Assembly: GCF_020216685.1 (NCBI RefSeq)
Contig: NZ_JAIWNS010000002.1
Span: 1-10,000, forward strand
Direction of reading: 5' to 3'
DNA length: 10,000 nt
From: Methanospirillum hungatei
Lineage (GTDB): Archaea > Halobacteriota > Methanomicrobia > Methanomicrobiales > Methanospirillaceae
Shown: piece after piece, positions 1 to 7,000 of the stretch
Layout: the number at the start of each line of letters is the position of its first letter
Position numbering within the stretch: position 1 is the stretch's first letter
Translations under genes and position numbers: made by a program
The notes under the pieces: model-generated
What the model was told of the DNA's origin: nothing
The model's database searches: none
What the model saw: only the letters and a program-made list of their open reading frames with translations

Positions 1-1
1 T

Positions 2-643
2 GGTGAAGGGGTTGATATCTGTGCATTTATCAGAGAGCATGAACGTCCGGTCAAGATTCTCTTCACCGGGGTAAATGGCACAGGGAAGACCACCTCTATC
101 GCAAAAGTCACCAGATTTTTACAGAAAAACGGATTTTCTGTTGTTCTTGGTGCCGGAGATACCTTCCGGGCCGGTGCCATAGAACAGATCGATGTTCATG
201 GTGAGCGGCTTGGAGTAAAGGTCATTCAGCACCAGGAGGGATCAGACCCGACCGCTGTCCTCTTTGATACGGTGGAATATGCCCGGGCACATAAGATTGA
301 TGTGGTCCTTGGAGATACCGCCGGACGGTTCCATAACCGGGCAAACCTGATGAACCAGCTGGCAAAGATACGCAGAGTCATAAATCCTGACCTCATCGTG
401 TATGTTGATGAGGCGGTTGCCGGAAATGATGCCGTCATCCGTGCTGAAGAGTTTGCAAAGTCAGTCGGGATGGATGCCATCATGCTCACCAAGGTCGATA
501 TGGATCCAAAAGGAGGGGCTGCAATATCTGTTGCATATGCCGTTGGAAAACCGCTCCTCTTTATCGGGACCGGACAGGGATATGATGATGTTATGGCCTT
601 TAACCCCCGTCTTGTTGTTGCCGATCTGCTGGGTGATGCATAA
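2..643 (+). CDS. ftsY: Signal recognition particle receptor FtsY (5' partial)
   Basis: This is the C-terminal 213 residues of the SRP receptor GTPase, which docks SRP54-ribosome complexes at the membrane. The reading frame is open from base 2, so the start and any N-terminal acidic region lie upstream. The NG-domain GTPase motifs are clear: P-loop GVNGTGKTT at visible residues 23-31, then [10 protein letters not shown], the G3 motif [17 protein letters not shown] (G4 and the following loop), and a C-terminal [10 protein letters not shown] segment as in other FtsY proteins. The FtsY-type P-loop (VNGTGKT) separates it from SRP54, whose version (LQGSGKT) is in the next gene. The TAA stop shares one base with the ATG of ffh (TAATG), so the receptor and its partner GTPase are translationally linked. 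Identification is firm; only the missing 5' part is unknown. Confidence 0.96.
   Translation, partial: GEGVDICAFIREHERPVKILFTGVNGTGKTTSIAKVTRFLQKNGFSVVLGAGDTFRAGAIEQIDVHGERLGVKVIQHQEGSDPTAVLFDTVEYARAHKIDVVLGDTAGRFHNRANLMNQLAKIRRVINPDLIVYVDEAVAGNDAVIRAEEFAKSVGMDAIMLTKVDMDPKGGAAISVAYAVGKPLLFIGTGQGYDDVMAFNPRLVVADLLGDA
632..637 (+). promoter_or_regulatory. Ribosome binding site for ffh
   Basis: GGTGAT lies inside the last codons of ftsY, 5 nt before the ffh ATG. It matches the part of the Shine-Dalgarno sequence complementary to the archaeal 16S 3' end and supports the ffh start at 643. Confidence 0.55.
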
Positions 644-1956
644 TGCTTGACAACCTGGGATCGAACCTGAAGGATGCCCTGCGAAAACTTGCCGGCAAGA
701 CCGTCATTGACCGGGCTGCAGTGGAAGAACTGGTAAAAGACCTGCAGCGGGCGCTGCTTCAGGCGGATGTGAACGTCAAGCAGGTGATGCAGCTCTCACA
801 GACCATCAAAAAACGGGCCCTTGATGAGCAGCCACCAAAAGGTGTGACGGCGCGGGAGCATGTTCTCCGGATCGTTTATGAGGAACTGGTCGCCCTTGTC
901 GGTCAGAAGGTTGAGGTCACCCTTGGAAAGCAGATCATCCTGATGGCCGGTCTGCAGGGTTCAGGAAAGACCACAACGACCGCAAAATTAGCCAGGTTTT
1001 TTAAGCGAAAGGGGATGCGGGTTGCGGTCATCTGTGCTGATACCTTCCGTCCGGGTGCCTACACTCAGATAAAAACCCTCTGTGACAAGGTTCATGTTCC
1101 CTGCTTTGGTGATCCATCTGAACATGATGCCAGGAAGATCGTCAGGGAAGGCCTTGCCCAGCTGAAGGAAGAGGTCATCATTGTTGATACCCAGGGTCGT
1201 CATGCCCTTGAGGATGATCTTATCACCGAGATTATTGACCTCAACGAGATTACGAAGGCAACACACCGGTGGCTGGTTCTGGATGCTGCACTTGGTCAGC
1301 AGGCACGCGAACAGGCCAGGAGGTTTCATGAGGCGGTCTCCATTGACGGTGTCATCATCACCAAGATGGACGGTACCGCAAAGGGAGGTGGTGCCATGTC
1401 GGCAGTTGCCGAGACCGGATCCGGGATCGTCTTTATCGGTCAGGGAGAGACCATCGAGGATCTTGAATGGTTTGATCCGAACAGCTACATCTCACGACTT
1501 CTTGGTATGGGCGATCTCAAGGCCCTTGCCGAGCGGGTCCAGGAGTCGATCGATGAGCAGGACATCGATGTCAATGCCATGCTCTCCGGCAAGTTCACAC
1601 TCCGGGATATGTACCGCCAGCTTGAGGCGGTCAATAAGATGGGGCCGTTAAAACAGGTCCTTTCCATGCTGCCACTCGGCGGGATGGATCTCCCCACCGA
1701 AGCGCTTGATGTGACCGCTTCAAAGATGGGTAAGTACCGGGTTATCATGGACTCGATGACCGCGACTGAACTGGATGATCCGACCGTCCTGAATGGATCA
1801 CGTATTCAGCGGATAGCACAGGGTGCTGGTGCCCAGCTTGAAGAAGTCCGCGAGTTGATCAAATACTATAAGATGATGAAGCGGACATTCAAGGGCCTGA
1901 AGGGAGGAGAAAAGGGTATGCAGCGACTGATGAAGAAGTTTGGGAAAATGGGCTGA
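643..1956 (+). CDS. ffh: Signal recognition particle 54 kDa protein (SRP54/Ffh)
   Basis: This is the GTPase and signal-peptide-binding subunit of SRP, which binds 7S RNA and the FtsY receptor. At 437 aa it is full length. The N domain (about 1-90) carries the ALLQADV motif at 38-43. The G domain has P-loop GLQGSGKT (103-110), DTFRPGA (133-139), G3 (182-186), and [12 protein letters not shown] (240-251). The M domain (about 300-437) is rich in Met and basic residues and contains the SRP RNA-binding helix [11 protein letters not shown] (386-396). One oddity: G3 reads DTQGR, where the family almost always has DTAGR; FtsY just upstream keeps DTAGR. It overlaps ftsY by 1 nt and trmY by 1 nt (TGATG). 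The start has a GGTGAT site 5 nt upstream. Confidence 0.97.
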   Translation: MLDNLGSNLKDALRKLAGKTVIDRAAVEELVKDLQRALLQADVNVKQVMQLSQTIKKRALDEQPPKGVTAREHVLRIVYEELVALVGQKVEVTLGKQIILMAGLQGSGKTTTTAKLARFFKRKGMRVAVICADTFRPGAYTQIKTLCDKVHVPCFGDPSEHDARKIVREGLAQLKEEVIIVDTQGRHALEDDLITEIIDLNEITKATHRWLVLDAALGQQAREQARRFHEAVSIDGVIITKMDGTAKGGGAMSAVAETGSGIVFIGQGETIEDLEWFDPNSYISRLLGMGDLKALAERVQESIDEQDIDVNAMLSGKFTLRDMYRQLEAVNKMGPLKQVLSMLPLGGMDLPTEALDVTASKMGKYRVIMDSMTATELDDPTVLNGSRIQRIAQGAGAQLEEVRELIKYYKMMKRTFKGLKGGEKGMQRLMKKFGKMG

Positions 1957-2540
1957 TGACATCCTTTACCGTCATCGGCCATACCGCATGTACAGATGCA
2001 TCGTTCCCGCTTGATGATCTTCCCGGGAAAGGGGGAAGAATGGACCTCCTCTGCCGGGCCGTTGCATCCTCCCTTTTTTTGTCTCATGGCATCCGTGAGG
2101 ATACCATCTGTGATATCATGCTTCTTGGTCAGCCGCATCCTGGTCGGATCATCCGGTTTGATGGATCAGCACTCAGAAGCCTCTCTCCTGATGAACGGAA
2201 TATCGCGTCGTCAATCAAGAGAGCATTAGCGATCCCTGCCGGAAAAACCTTCCGCAAAGCAGGACCAGGTCTTCTGACAAGGAAAGGAACACTGGCAGAC
2301 CAGCTTTCAGAGAAACACTATGCCGTTCTTGATGAGTCCGGGACTGATATCAGAAAGGTGCCCACTGAAGAACTGCCTGATGCATTTCTCCTCTCAGACA
2401 ACCGGAACTTTTCAGACGATGAGATTGAACTTACCAGGGATATCCCTAAATATTCTCTCGGGCCGGCAATTGTGCATGCAGACCATGCGATTGTTCTTAT
2501 CCTCAATGAAATCGATCGAAGGAGATCAGGATGGATCTGA
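1956..2540 (+). CDS. trmY: tRNA (pseudouridine(54)-N1)-methyltransferase TrmY
   Basis: TrmY is a SPOUT-class (trefoil-knot) enzyme that uses SAM to methylate N1 of pseudouridine-54 in archaeal tRNA, giving m1-pseudouridine in place of ribothymidine. The 194-aa product matches my memory of the M. jannaschii protein along its length: DLPGKGGRMDLLCR (21-34), FLSHGIRED (41-49), LLGQPHP (56-62), LSPDERNIA (76-84), and a C-terminal YSLGPAIVHADHAI (166-179) that corresponds to the knot. The usual GDH at the SAM loop appears here as SDN (147-149), a local divergence. The ATG shares one base with the ffh stop and no strong ribosome binding site is seen, so translation is probably coupled. The 3' end overlaps pus10, whose product makes the pseudouridine that TrmY methylates. 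Confidence 0.92.
   Translation: MTSFTVIGHTACTDASFPLDDLPGKGGRMDLLCRAVASSLFLSHGIREDTICDIMLLGQPHPGRIIRFDGSALRSLSPDERNIASSIKRALAIPAGKTFRKAGPGLLTRKGTLADQLSEKHYAVLDESGTDIRKVPTEELPDAFLLSDNRNFSDDEIELTRDIPKYSLGPAIVHADHAIVLILNEIDRRRSGWI
2520..2524 (+). promoter_or_regulatory. Ribosome binding site for pus10
   Basis: AGGAG, followed by ATC, lies 6 nt before the pus10 ATG and inside trmY. It is one of the stronger Shine-Dalgarno sites in the cluster and fixes the pus10 start at 2531 despite the 10-nt overlap with trmY. Confidence 0.6.
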
Positions 2541-3778
2541 CTGAATTATACCAGAAAGTAACAGAATATGGAGATATTTGTGACCACTGTCTTGGTCGGA
2601 TGGTCGCAAAACGATCCTTTGGCCTCTCAAATGATCAGAGAGGGAAAGGCATCCGGATTGCAGCTGCACTGACGTTGAACCAGCCATATCAGGAACAGAA
2701 GGAACCCTGCTGGATTTGTGGAGACTTTTTTACGTCCACGAATACATGGGCTGACCGGGTCATTGACGCATTTTCAGGAATTGAAGGAAAGACATTTGTC
2801 ATCGGATCAAAGGTTCCTCCCCTCATGAGTGAGTCTGAAGAGATGGTGTGGAGTGATCTCGTCCTCTCTGATCCTGAACCGCTCAAATCTGAGATAAACC
2901 GTGAGGTGGGAAAACGTGTTGCAGCAAAATCCTCCCTGGTCGGTGATACGAAGAACCCGGATCTGACTGCAGTCCTTAATATCAGCAATGGCACCATTGA
3001 GGTACAGATTCGTCCGCTCTTTCTCTATGGAAGATATTTTAAGTATGAGCGGGGGATTCCCCAGACTCACTGGGCATGCAGAGCCTGTAAGGGCGCCGGG
3101 TGTGAAGCCTGTGACGGGACCGGAAAACAGTACCGGGACTCGGTGGAAGAACTCATCGGTGCACCTCTGCTCCCCATTTTCAAGGCAGAACGGGTGTTTC
3201 TTCACGGCGCAGGACGAGAAGACATCGACGCGATAATGGTCGGGTCAGGAAGGCCGTTTATCCTGGAGATTGTGAACCCCCGGATCAGGGATGCCGATCC
3301 GAAAGCCCTCGAAGATGCCATTAATACGTATAATGAAGGCAGGGTAGGAGTTACCGACATCAGATGGAGTGCCAGATCAGAGGTGGAAACCTTAAAGAGT
3401 CACAAGGGGCATAAAAAATACAGGATTCTGGTCGATATAGACGGTTCCGTCCCGGATACCGCCCTTCAATCAGCCGTACAGCAACTATCGGGGGCTTTAA
3501 TTCGTCAGCGCACGCCAACACGGGTAGCCCATCGGAGAGCAGATAAAGTACGTGAACGGGGCGTTCTCGATATCAGATATACAGGAAAAGAGGGAAAGGA
3601 CTTCGTACTTGAGGTCACCGGTGAAGCCGGCCTGTATATTAAAGAGCTGATATCCGGTGACCAGGGACGGACGACGCCTAGTCTGACAGAGGTCCTGAAC
3701 ACTCCTGCACGTGTTGTACAGCTCGATGTCATTCACGTGGAAGGAATAGATCAGGTGAAATCTCATGGCACTTCATAA
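2531..3778 (+). CDS. pus10: tRNA pseudouridine synthase Pus10 (Psi54/Psi55)
   Basis: Archaeal Pus10 isomerises U54 and U55 of the tRNA T-loop. The 415-aa protein shows the expected layout. An N-terminal zinc site is formed by C17/C20 and C60/C63 (CDHC and CWIC). A THUMP-like RNA-binding region follows (about 70-165). A second four-Cys cluster, C183/C186/C191/C194, has a CxxCxGxG look. The catalytic domain begins near 210, with GRED (228-231) supplying the probable catalytic Asp231 in GREDIDAIMVGSGRPF. Later come the loop QRTPTRVAHRRADKVR (326-341) and a C-terminal GLYIKELISGDQGRTTPS segment, both typical of the family. The gene overlaps trmY by 10 nt and rpl21e by 14 nt. Catalytic residue numbering is by motif comparison from memory, not alignment. 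Confidence 0.94.
   Translation: MDLTELYQKVTEYGDICDHCLGRMVAKRSFGLSNDQRGKGIRIAAALTLNQPYQEQKEPCWICGDFFTSTNTWADRVIDAFSGIEGKTFVIGSKVPPLMSESEEMVWSDLVLSDPEPLKSEINREVGKRVAAKSSLVGDTKNPDLTAVLNISNGTIEVQIRPLFLYGRYFKYERGIPQTHWACRACKGAGCEACDGTGKQYRDSVEELIGAPLLPIFKAERVFLHGAGREDIDAIMVGSGRPFILEIVNPRIRDADPKALEDAINTYNEGRVGVTDIRWSARSEVETLKSHKGHKKYRILVDIDGSVPDTALQSAVQQLSGALIRQRTPTRVAHRRADKVRERGVLDIRYTGKEGKDFVLEVTGEAGLYIKELISGDQGRTTPSLTEVLNTPARVVQLDVIHVEGIDQVKSHGTS
3753..3758 (+). promoter_or_regulatory. Ribosome binding site for rpl21e
   Basis: AGGTGA lies 6 nt before the rpl21e ATG, inside the pus10 3' end. It supports the start at 3765 and the 14-nt overlap with pus10. Confidence 0.6.
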
Positions 3779-4058
3779 CGGCCCACGAAAAAAGACTCGG
3801 TATAAATTCAAGAAAGATCTCAGATCACGTGGTGTTCTTCCGGTAACCCGGGTCATCCAGCAGTTTGAACTCGGACAGAAGGTTCATATCGTTTGTGAAC
3901 CGAGCATTCAGAAAGGAATGCCCCACCGCAGATTCCATGGCAAGACCGGCTCAGTTGTCGGTCAGCGGGGCCGTGCCTGGCTGGTTGAGATCCGTGACGG
4001 TAACAAATTCAAAACGGTCATCTCACGCCCCCAGCACCTCCGTGCACAGCAGTTCTAA
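3765..4058 (+). CDS. rpl21e: 50S ribosomal protein L21e
   Basis: This small, strongly basic protein of the archaeal large ribosomal subunit is shared with eukaryotes and absent from bacteria. Its 97 aa match the normal family length. Recognisable segments are GPRKKTR (6-12), the SH3-like barrel with QFELGQKVHIVCEPSIQKGMP (33-53), the hallmark RFHGKTGSVVGQRGRAW (56-72) and the C-terminal VEIRDGNKFKTVISRPQHL. It begins inside the end of pus10 with a good ribosome binding site, and 21 nt separate it from rpoF. The rpl21e-rpoF-DUF655-ksgA order is widespread in Euryarchaeota (recalled, not searched). The oddity is that a ribosomal protein, needed in large amounts, sits between genes for RNA-modifying enzymes. 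Confidence 0.96.
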   Translation: MALHNGPRKKTRYKFKKDLRSRGVLPVTRVIQQFELGQKVHIVCEPSIQKGMPHRRFHGKTGSVVGQRGRAWLVEIRDGNKFKTVISRPQHLRAQQF

Positions 4059-4065
4059 AGGAAAT

Positions 4066-4070
4066 AGAGG
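4066..4070 (+). promoter_or_regulatory. Ribosome binding site for rpoF
   Basis: AGAGG lies 9 nt before the rpoF ATG in the 21-nt gap after rpl21e. Spacing is slightly long, but it is the only purine-rich match there. Confidence 0.4.
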
Positions 4071-4079
4071 AAGATTGGC

Positions 4080-4433
4080 ATGAAGATAAAAGGAATCCTG
4101 CAGGAAAAAGCAATTACTCTCCCCGAATTGAAAGAAGAGCTCCTGAATGTGGAAGCTGCACGACTTGAAAAGGGCAAAGAGATGTCATATGAGCTTCGGC
4201 GCAGTATTGAACATGCCAATCAGATCTCAAAAACATCTGCAGAGAAATCCAAGGAACTCGTGCAGGCACTGCTGCAGCTGGATAAGGTAAAACCTGACGT
4301 GGCATACCGCATTGCAAATGTCATGCCACGGACACGGGATGAAGTGCGGGCAGTATTTGGCAGGGATAAATTTTCTCACACCCCCGAAGAACTCGATGCA
4401 ATCATTGATCTGGTGATTTCTCACTTCAGATAG
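4080..4433 (+). CDS. rpoF: DNA-directed RNA polymerase subunit F (Rpb4-like)
   Basis: RpoF pairs with RpoE (Rpb7-like) to form the stalk of archaeal RNA polymerase, which assists open-complex formation and binds emerging RNA. The 117-aa length fits the family. The N-terminal part (1-50) holds the heterodimer region with KGKEMSYELRRSIEHA (31-46). The C-terminal HRDC-like helical domain ends with MPRTRDEVRAVFGRDKF (82-98) and TPEELDAIIDLV (101-112), the most recognisable stretch. rpoE is not in the window. The gene sits between rpl21e and the DUF655 gene, with 10 nt to the latter, so it is probably made from the same transcript as the ribosomal protein. Confidence 0.92.
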   Translation: MKIKGILQEKAITLPELKEELLNVEAARLEKGKEMSYELRRSIEHANQISKTSAEKSKELVQALLQLDKVKPDVAYRIANVMPRTRDEVRAVFGRDKFSHTPEELDAIIDLVISHFR

Positions 4434-4443
4434 GCTGATACCC

Positions 4444-5004
4444 ATGAAAGAGGAAAAAAAAGAGATCAATGCAGTAGTTCTGGATATCCTTCCCAAAGGA
4501 TACCCTGATGATCCCCGGCCGATGTACAAAAGGGAACCGGTTGTTCAGGCAGTCGGCGTAGAACAGTTCAAACTTCTTGAACTGATCCCAAAAAGTCTGA
4601 CACTTGACATCGGTGAACTGGTATACATCGGGGGTGGAGAGCGGCCCAAGATTGAACGGGTGAAGCGTCGGCTCAGGTACGATGAACTGACCCACAGTGC
4701 AGTCCAGGAACTCTCTTTTGCAATTGAACGGATAGTAAAGGATCGGGAGAGAGACTTTGTCGACTTTTACAACCGTGCAATTCCGATCACTCCGAAACTG
4801 CATATGCTCCACCTGCTCCCCGGTATCGGGAAGAAACTGATGTGGGAGATCATCGAAGAGCGCGAGAAGAAACAGTTTGATAGCTTTGCAGATATATCTC
4901 AGAGAATCAAAACCATCCCGCACCCTGATCGGATGATCCTGAACAGGATACTGGAAGAGATTCAGGATCCGAACGTAAAATATCATCTCTTTACGTCACG
5001 ATGA
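4444..5004 (+). CDS. DUF655 family protein (helix-hairpin-helix, function unknown)
   Basis: This 186-aa protein belongs to the archaeal DUF655 family, whose function I do not know. An N-terminal beta-rich part (about 8-75) includes VLDILPKGYPDD and LDIGELVYIGGGERPKIERVKRRL and looks like a small barrel, possibly an OB fold. A helical linker (80-112) follows. A helix-hairpin-helix unit, LHLLPGIGKKLMWEIIEER (122-140), is of a type that usually contacts nucleic acid backbone non-specifically. It continues with FDSFADISQRI. Its fixed place between rpoF and ksgA suggests a role in RNA or ribosome biology, but this is inference. The stop overlaps the ksgA start by 4 nt (ATGA). No strong ribosome binding site precedes its ATG; only a weak AGGCTGAT is present. 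Confidence 0.88.
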   Translation: MKEEKKEINAVVLDILPKGYPDDPRPMYKREPVVQAVGVEQFKLLELIPKSLTLDIGELVYIGGGERPKIERVKRRLRYDELTHSAVQELSFAIERIVKDRERDFVDFYNRAIPITPKLHMLHLLPGIGKKLMWEIIEEREKKQFDSFADISQRIKTIPHPDRMILNRILEEIQDPNVKYHLFTSR

Positions 5005-5771
5005 GAGCATACCGGGACCAGCATTTTCTGACTGATCCCCGGATTGTTGCCCGGATAGCAGATCTCCTGGACATCTTTGGCCGGATCGTTCTTGAGATAG
5101 GTCCGGGCGAGGGCATCCTGACAGAGGCCCTTCTAAAACGGGGTGCCAGAGTCATTTCTGTTGAACTTGACAGCATCCTTATCGAACGTTTAGAAGAGCG
5201 GTTTGCATCTGAAATTGCAGACGGATCTCTTACACTCCTCCGGGGGGATGCCGTGAAGGTGCCCCTCCCGCCATTTGAGATCGTTATGGCAAACCTTCCG
5301 TATTCCATATCTTCTCCCATAACCTTCCGGCTGCTGGACATCGGTTTTGAAGCTGCAATACTTATGTATCAGAAAGAGTTTGCAGACCGGATGATGGCCC
5401 ATCCGGGAACCCGTGACTGTGGGAGACTTTCTATTATGCTCCAGACCTATGCAAGGGCGAACCGGTGCTTTGATCTTCCACCCGGAGCTTTCTCTCCACC
5501 ACCTGCCGTCAAATCTACGGTCATGTGGATTGAACCAAGGGAACCATTATTCCCGATTCATGACCGAAAGATCTATGAAGACCTCATCCGCGAGCTCTTC
5601 ACCAGGCGGAGAAAGACGGTACAGTCCACCCTGAAAGCACTTGCAGGGAGATTTGGAAAAGAGAAGATTGATTCGGTCATCAGGGATCTTAACCCGGAAA
5701 TTCTCTCATCACGACCGGAGGCACTCTACCTTGAAGATTTTGCCACCATCTCCAATGAGCTCAGTTCCTGA
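5001..5771 (+). CDS. ksgA: 16S rRNA dimethyladenosine transferase RsmA/KsgA (Dim1)
   Basis: This enzyme uses four SAM to dimethylate two adjacent adenosines in the 3'-terminal helix of 16S rRNA during late small-subunit assembly. The 256 aa carry all family motifs: DQHFLTD (6-12), SAM motif I LEIGPGEGILT (31-41), acidic motif II VELD (54-57), RGDAVKV (81-87), catalytic NLPYSIS (98-104), EFADRMMAHPGTRDCGRLSI (126-145), FSPPPAVKSTV (164-174) and FTRRRKTV (200-207). The ATG overlaps the DUF655 stop by 4 nt without a clear ribosome binding site, consistent with coupled translation. The 3' end overlaps the downstream methyltransferase gene by 17 nt. No key residue appears to be missing. Confidence 0.96.
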   Translation: MRAYRDQHFLTDPRIVARIADLLDIFGRIVLEIGPGEGILTEALLKRGARVISVELDSILIERLEERFASEIADGSLTLLRGDAVKVPLPPFEIVMANLPYSISSPITFRLLDIGFEAAILMYQKEFADRMMAHPGTRDCGRLSIMLQTYARANRCFDLPPGAFSPPPAVKSTVMWIEPREPLFPIHDRKIYEDLIRELFTRRRKTVQSTLKALAGRFGKEKIDSVIRDLNPEILSSRPEALYLEDFATISNELSS

Positions 5772-6315
5772 TGAGGGGCAGATATACCCGCCCAGAGAAG
5801 ATACCTTTTTTCTGCTCAGGCTGGCTCAGGCGGAGATAACACCTGATGATATCGTCCTTGAAGTGGGGACCGGGAGCGGATATGTTGCCTCATCTATTCA
5901 GGACTGTCGGATGGTCGTTGCAACCGACATAAACCCTCATGCCGTGCTGTCTGCTTATGCAAGAGGAATCCAGGTTGTAAGAACTGACTTTATCGCCGGT
6001 CTTCGCCGGATTTTTTCTCTTATCCTCTTTAATCCACCATACATACCAACGAGACCAGATGAACGATGCGATGACTGGCTTGAGTATGCCCTGGACGGAG
6101 GGCCGGACGGGAGAGGGCCACTTACCCGGTTTCTTCATCTGGTTCCTGATGTTCTGATACCCGGTGGACGGGTTTTGATTATAATCTCCTCACTCCAGCA
6201 TTTTGAAAAATGCGAGGAGATCTTTAAAAAAACCGGCTTTTCTTATACTATCGCCGGTCATGAGATCCTTGAAGATGGCGAGGAACTGAGGATATACCGG
6301 CTGAAAAAAGGGTGA
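5755..6315 (+). CDS. HemK/PrmC-like N5-glutamine methyltransferase (Mtq2 type)
   Basis: This is a class I SAM methyltransferase of the HemK family. In archaea and eukaryotes the short single-domain form, with the small zinc protein Trm112, methylates the Gln of the GGQ motif in release factor aRF1/eRF1. From the ATG at 5755 the protein is 186 aa. It opens with the usual YPPREDTFFLL (11-21), then SAM motif I EVGTGSGYVA (36-45), acidic ATDIN (56-60) and the substrate-amide motif NPPY (93-96). The open frame continues 38 codons upstream from 5641, but that part only repeats ksgA in another frame, so I chose 5755. No bacterial-type N-terminal PrmC helical domain is present, favouring the Mtq2 form. 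Substrate is inferred; Trm112 is not in the window. Confidence 0.87.
   Translation: MSSVPDEGQIYPPREDTFFLLRLAQAEITPDDIVLEVGTGSGYVASSIQDCRMVVATDINPHAVLSAYARGIQVVRTDFIAGLRRIFSLILFNPPYIPTRPDERCDDWLEYALDGGPDGRGPLTRFLHLVPDVLIPGGRVLIIISSLQHFEKCEEIFKKTGFSYTIAGHEILEDGEELRIYRLKKG
6226..6309 (-). terminator. Possible oligo-T terminators for the minus-strand genes
   Basis: Two A-tracts on the + strand (6304-6309 and 6226-6232) give T6 and T7 runs in the minus-strand transcript, starting 12 nt after the isomerase stop and again about 90 nt after it. Archaeal RNA polymerase often stops at such runs. They lie inside the end of the opposing gene, and no hairpin was seen. This is a weak call. Confidence 0.3.
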
Positions 6316-6320
6316 GTCGA

Positions 6321-6953
6321 TTATTGCATATTGGTGTACCGATGCATAATCTCTTCAATAGAACAGTGTTTCATCTCAATCAGGGCACTGATAACAGAAT
6401 CTGCAAATATCATGGCAGTAGTCTCAAACAGGGTTCCGAGGGGGGTGCAGGCAGCTGATATTGACCGGTGTTCACCACGAAGCTGCCGGAGGTCAAAATG
6501 ATCAGGACCGACATGGCAACTCTCTTCTTCGGTATCCAAAAGAACCACGCAATCCGCAATCTCTGCCATTGGTGAGACCCTGGAACCGGTGATCAGACAG
6601 ATCTGACCGCCTATCTGACGGGTGGTCTCACATGCCTCCATGACCGATTTTGTCTTTCCTGAACCTGAAAATGCAATGAGGGTATCATTCTTGTGAAATG
6701 AAGGAGTGACTGTCTCTCCTACCACATAGGAGGTCAGACCCAGATGCATCAGGCGCATGGCAAAGGATTTTGCAACAAACCCTGACCGGCCAGCACCGAT
6801 GACAAATATCCGGTCTGCCGACATCAGTGCAGATATGAAACAATCAACCTGATCCTGCCTGAGCGTCTCGGCAATCTCACCGATGCGGGAGATCATCATG
6901 GACATAATATCCCGGAGGGGGATACATGGTTCTGCTGGGGTTGGTGAAGACAT
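6321..6953 (-). CDS. SIS-domain protein, 6-phospho-3-hexuloisomerase-like
   Basis: This resembles 6-phospho-3-hexuloisomerase (PHI/HxlB), which interconverts fructose 6-phosphate and hexulose 6-phosphate; with hexulose-phosphate synthase many archaea use it to make ribulose 5-phosphate. The 210 aa match the M. jannaschii protein well: GAGRSG (53-58), SFAMRLMHLGLTSYVVGET (63-81), TPSF, the sugar-phosphate loop SGSGKT (96-101), and PLGTLFETTAMIF (171-183) with a likely catalytic Glu. Two departures stand out. About 15-20 extra residues lie between 141 and 170, and the C-terminus reads HRYTNM where the family has RHxNL, so the conserved His is Tyr. Substrate is therefore less certain. M1 and M17 are both possible starts, neither with a clear ribosome binding site. 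It follows purH by 47 nt. Confidence 0.82.
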   Translation of the reverse strand: MSSPTPAEPCIPLRDIMSMMISRIGEIAETLRQDQVDCFISALMSADRIFVIGAGRSGFVAKSFAMRLMHLGLTSYVVGETVTPSFHKNDTLIAFSGSGKTKSVMEACETTRQIGGQICLITGSRVSPMAEIADCVVLLDTEEESCHVGPDHFDLRQLRGEHRSISAACTPLGTLFETTAMIFADSVISALIEMKHCSIEEIMHRYTNMQ

Positions 6954-7000
6954 GAAATATGCTGTATTTTCGTTTGTTTTGGTAGTTCATCTTCCTTTGC

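Noticed and set aside
4426..4986. Antisense open frame of 186 codons opposite the DUF655 gene
   Set aside because: It mirrors a recognised gene almost base for base, has no family-like motif, and the DUF655 frame has clear helix-hairpin-helix sequence.
5641..5754. 38-codon N-terminal extension of the HemK-like gene
   Set aside because: It lies entirely in ksgA in another frame, and HemK-type short proteins begin close to the YPPREDTF motif, so 5755 is the better start.
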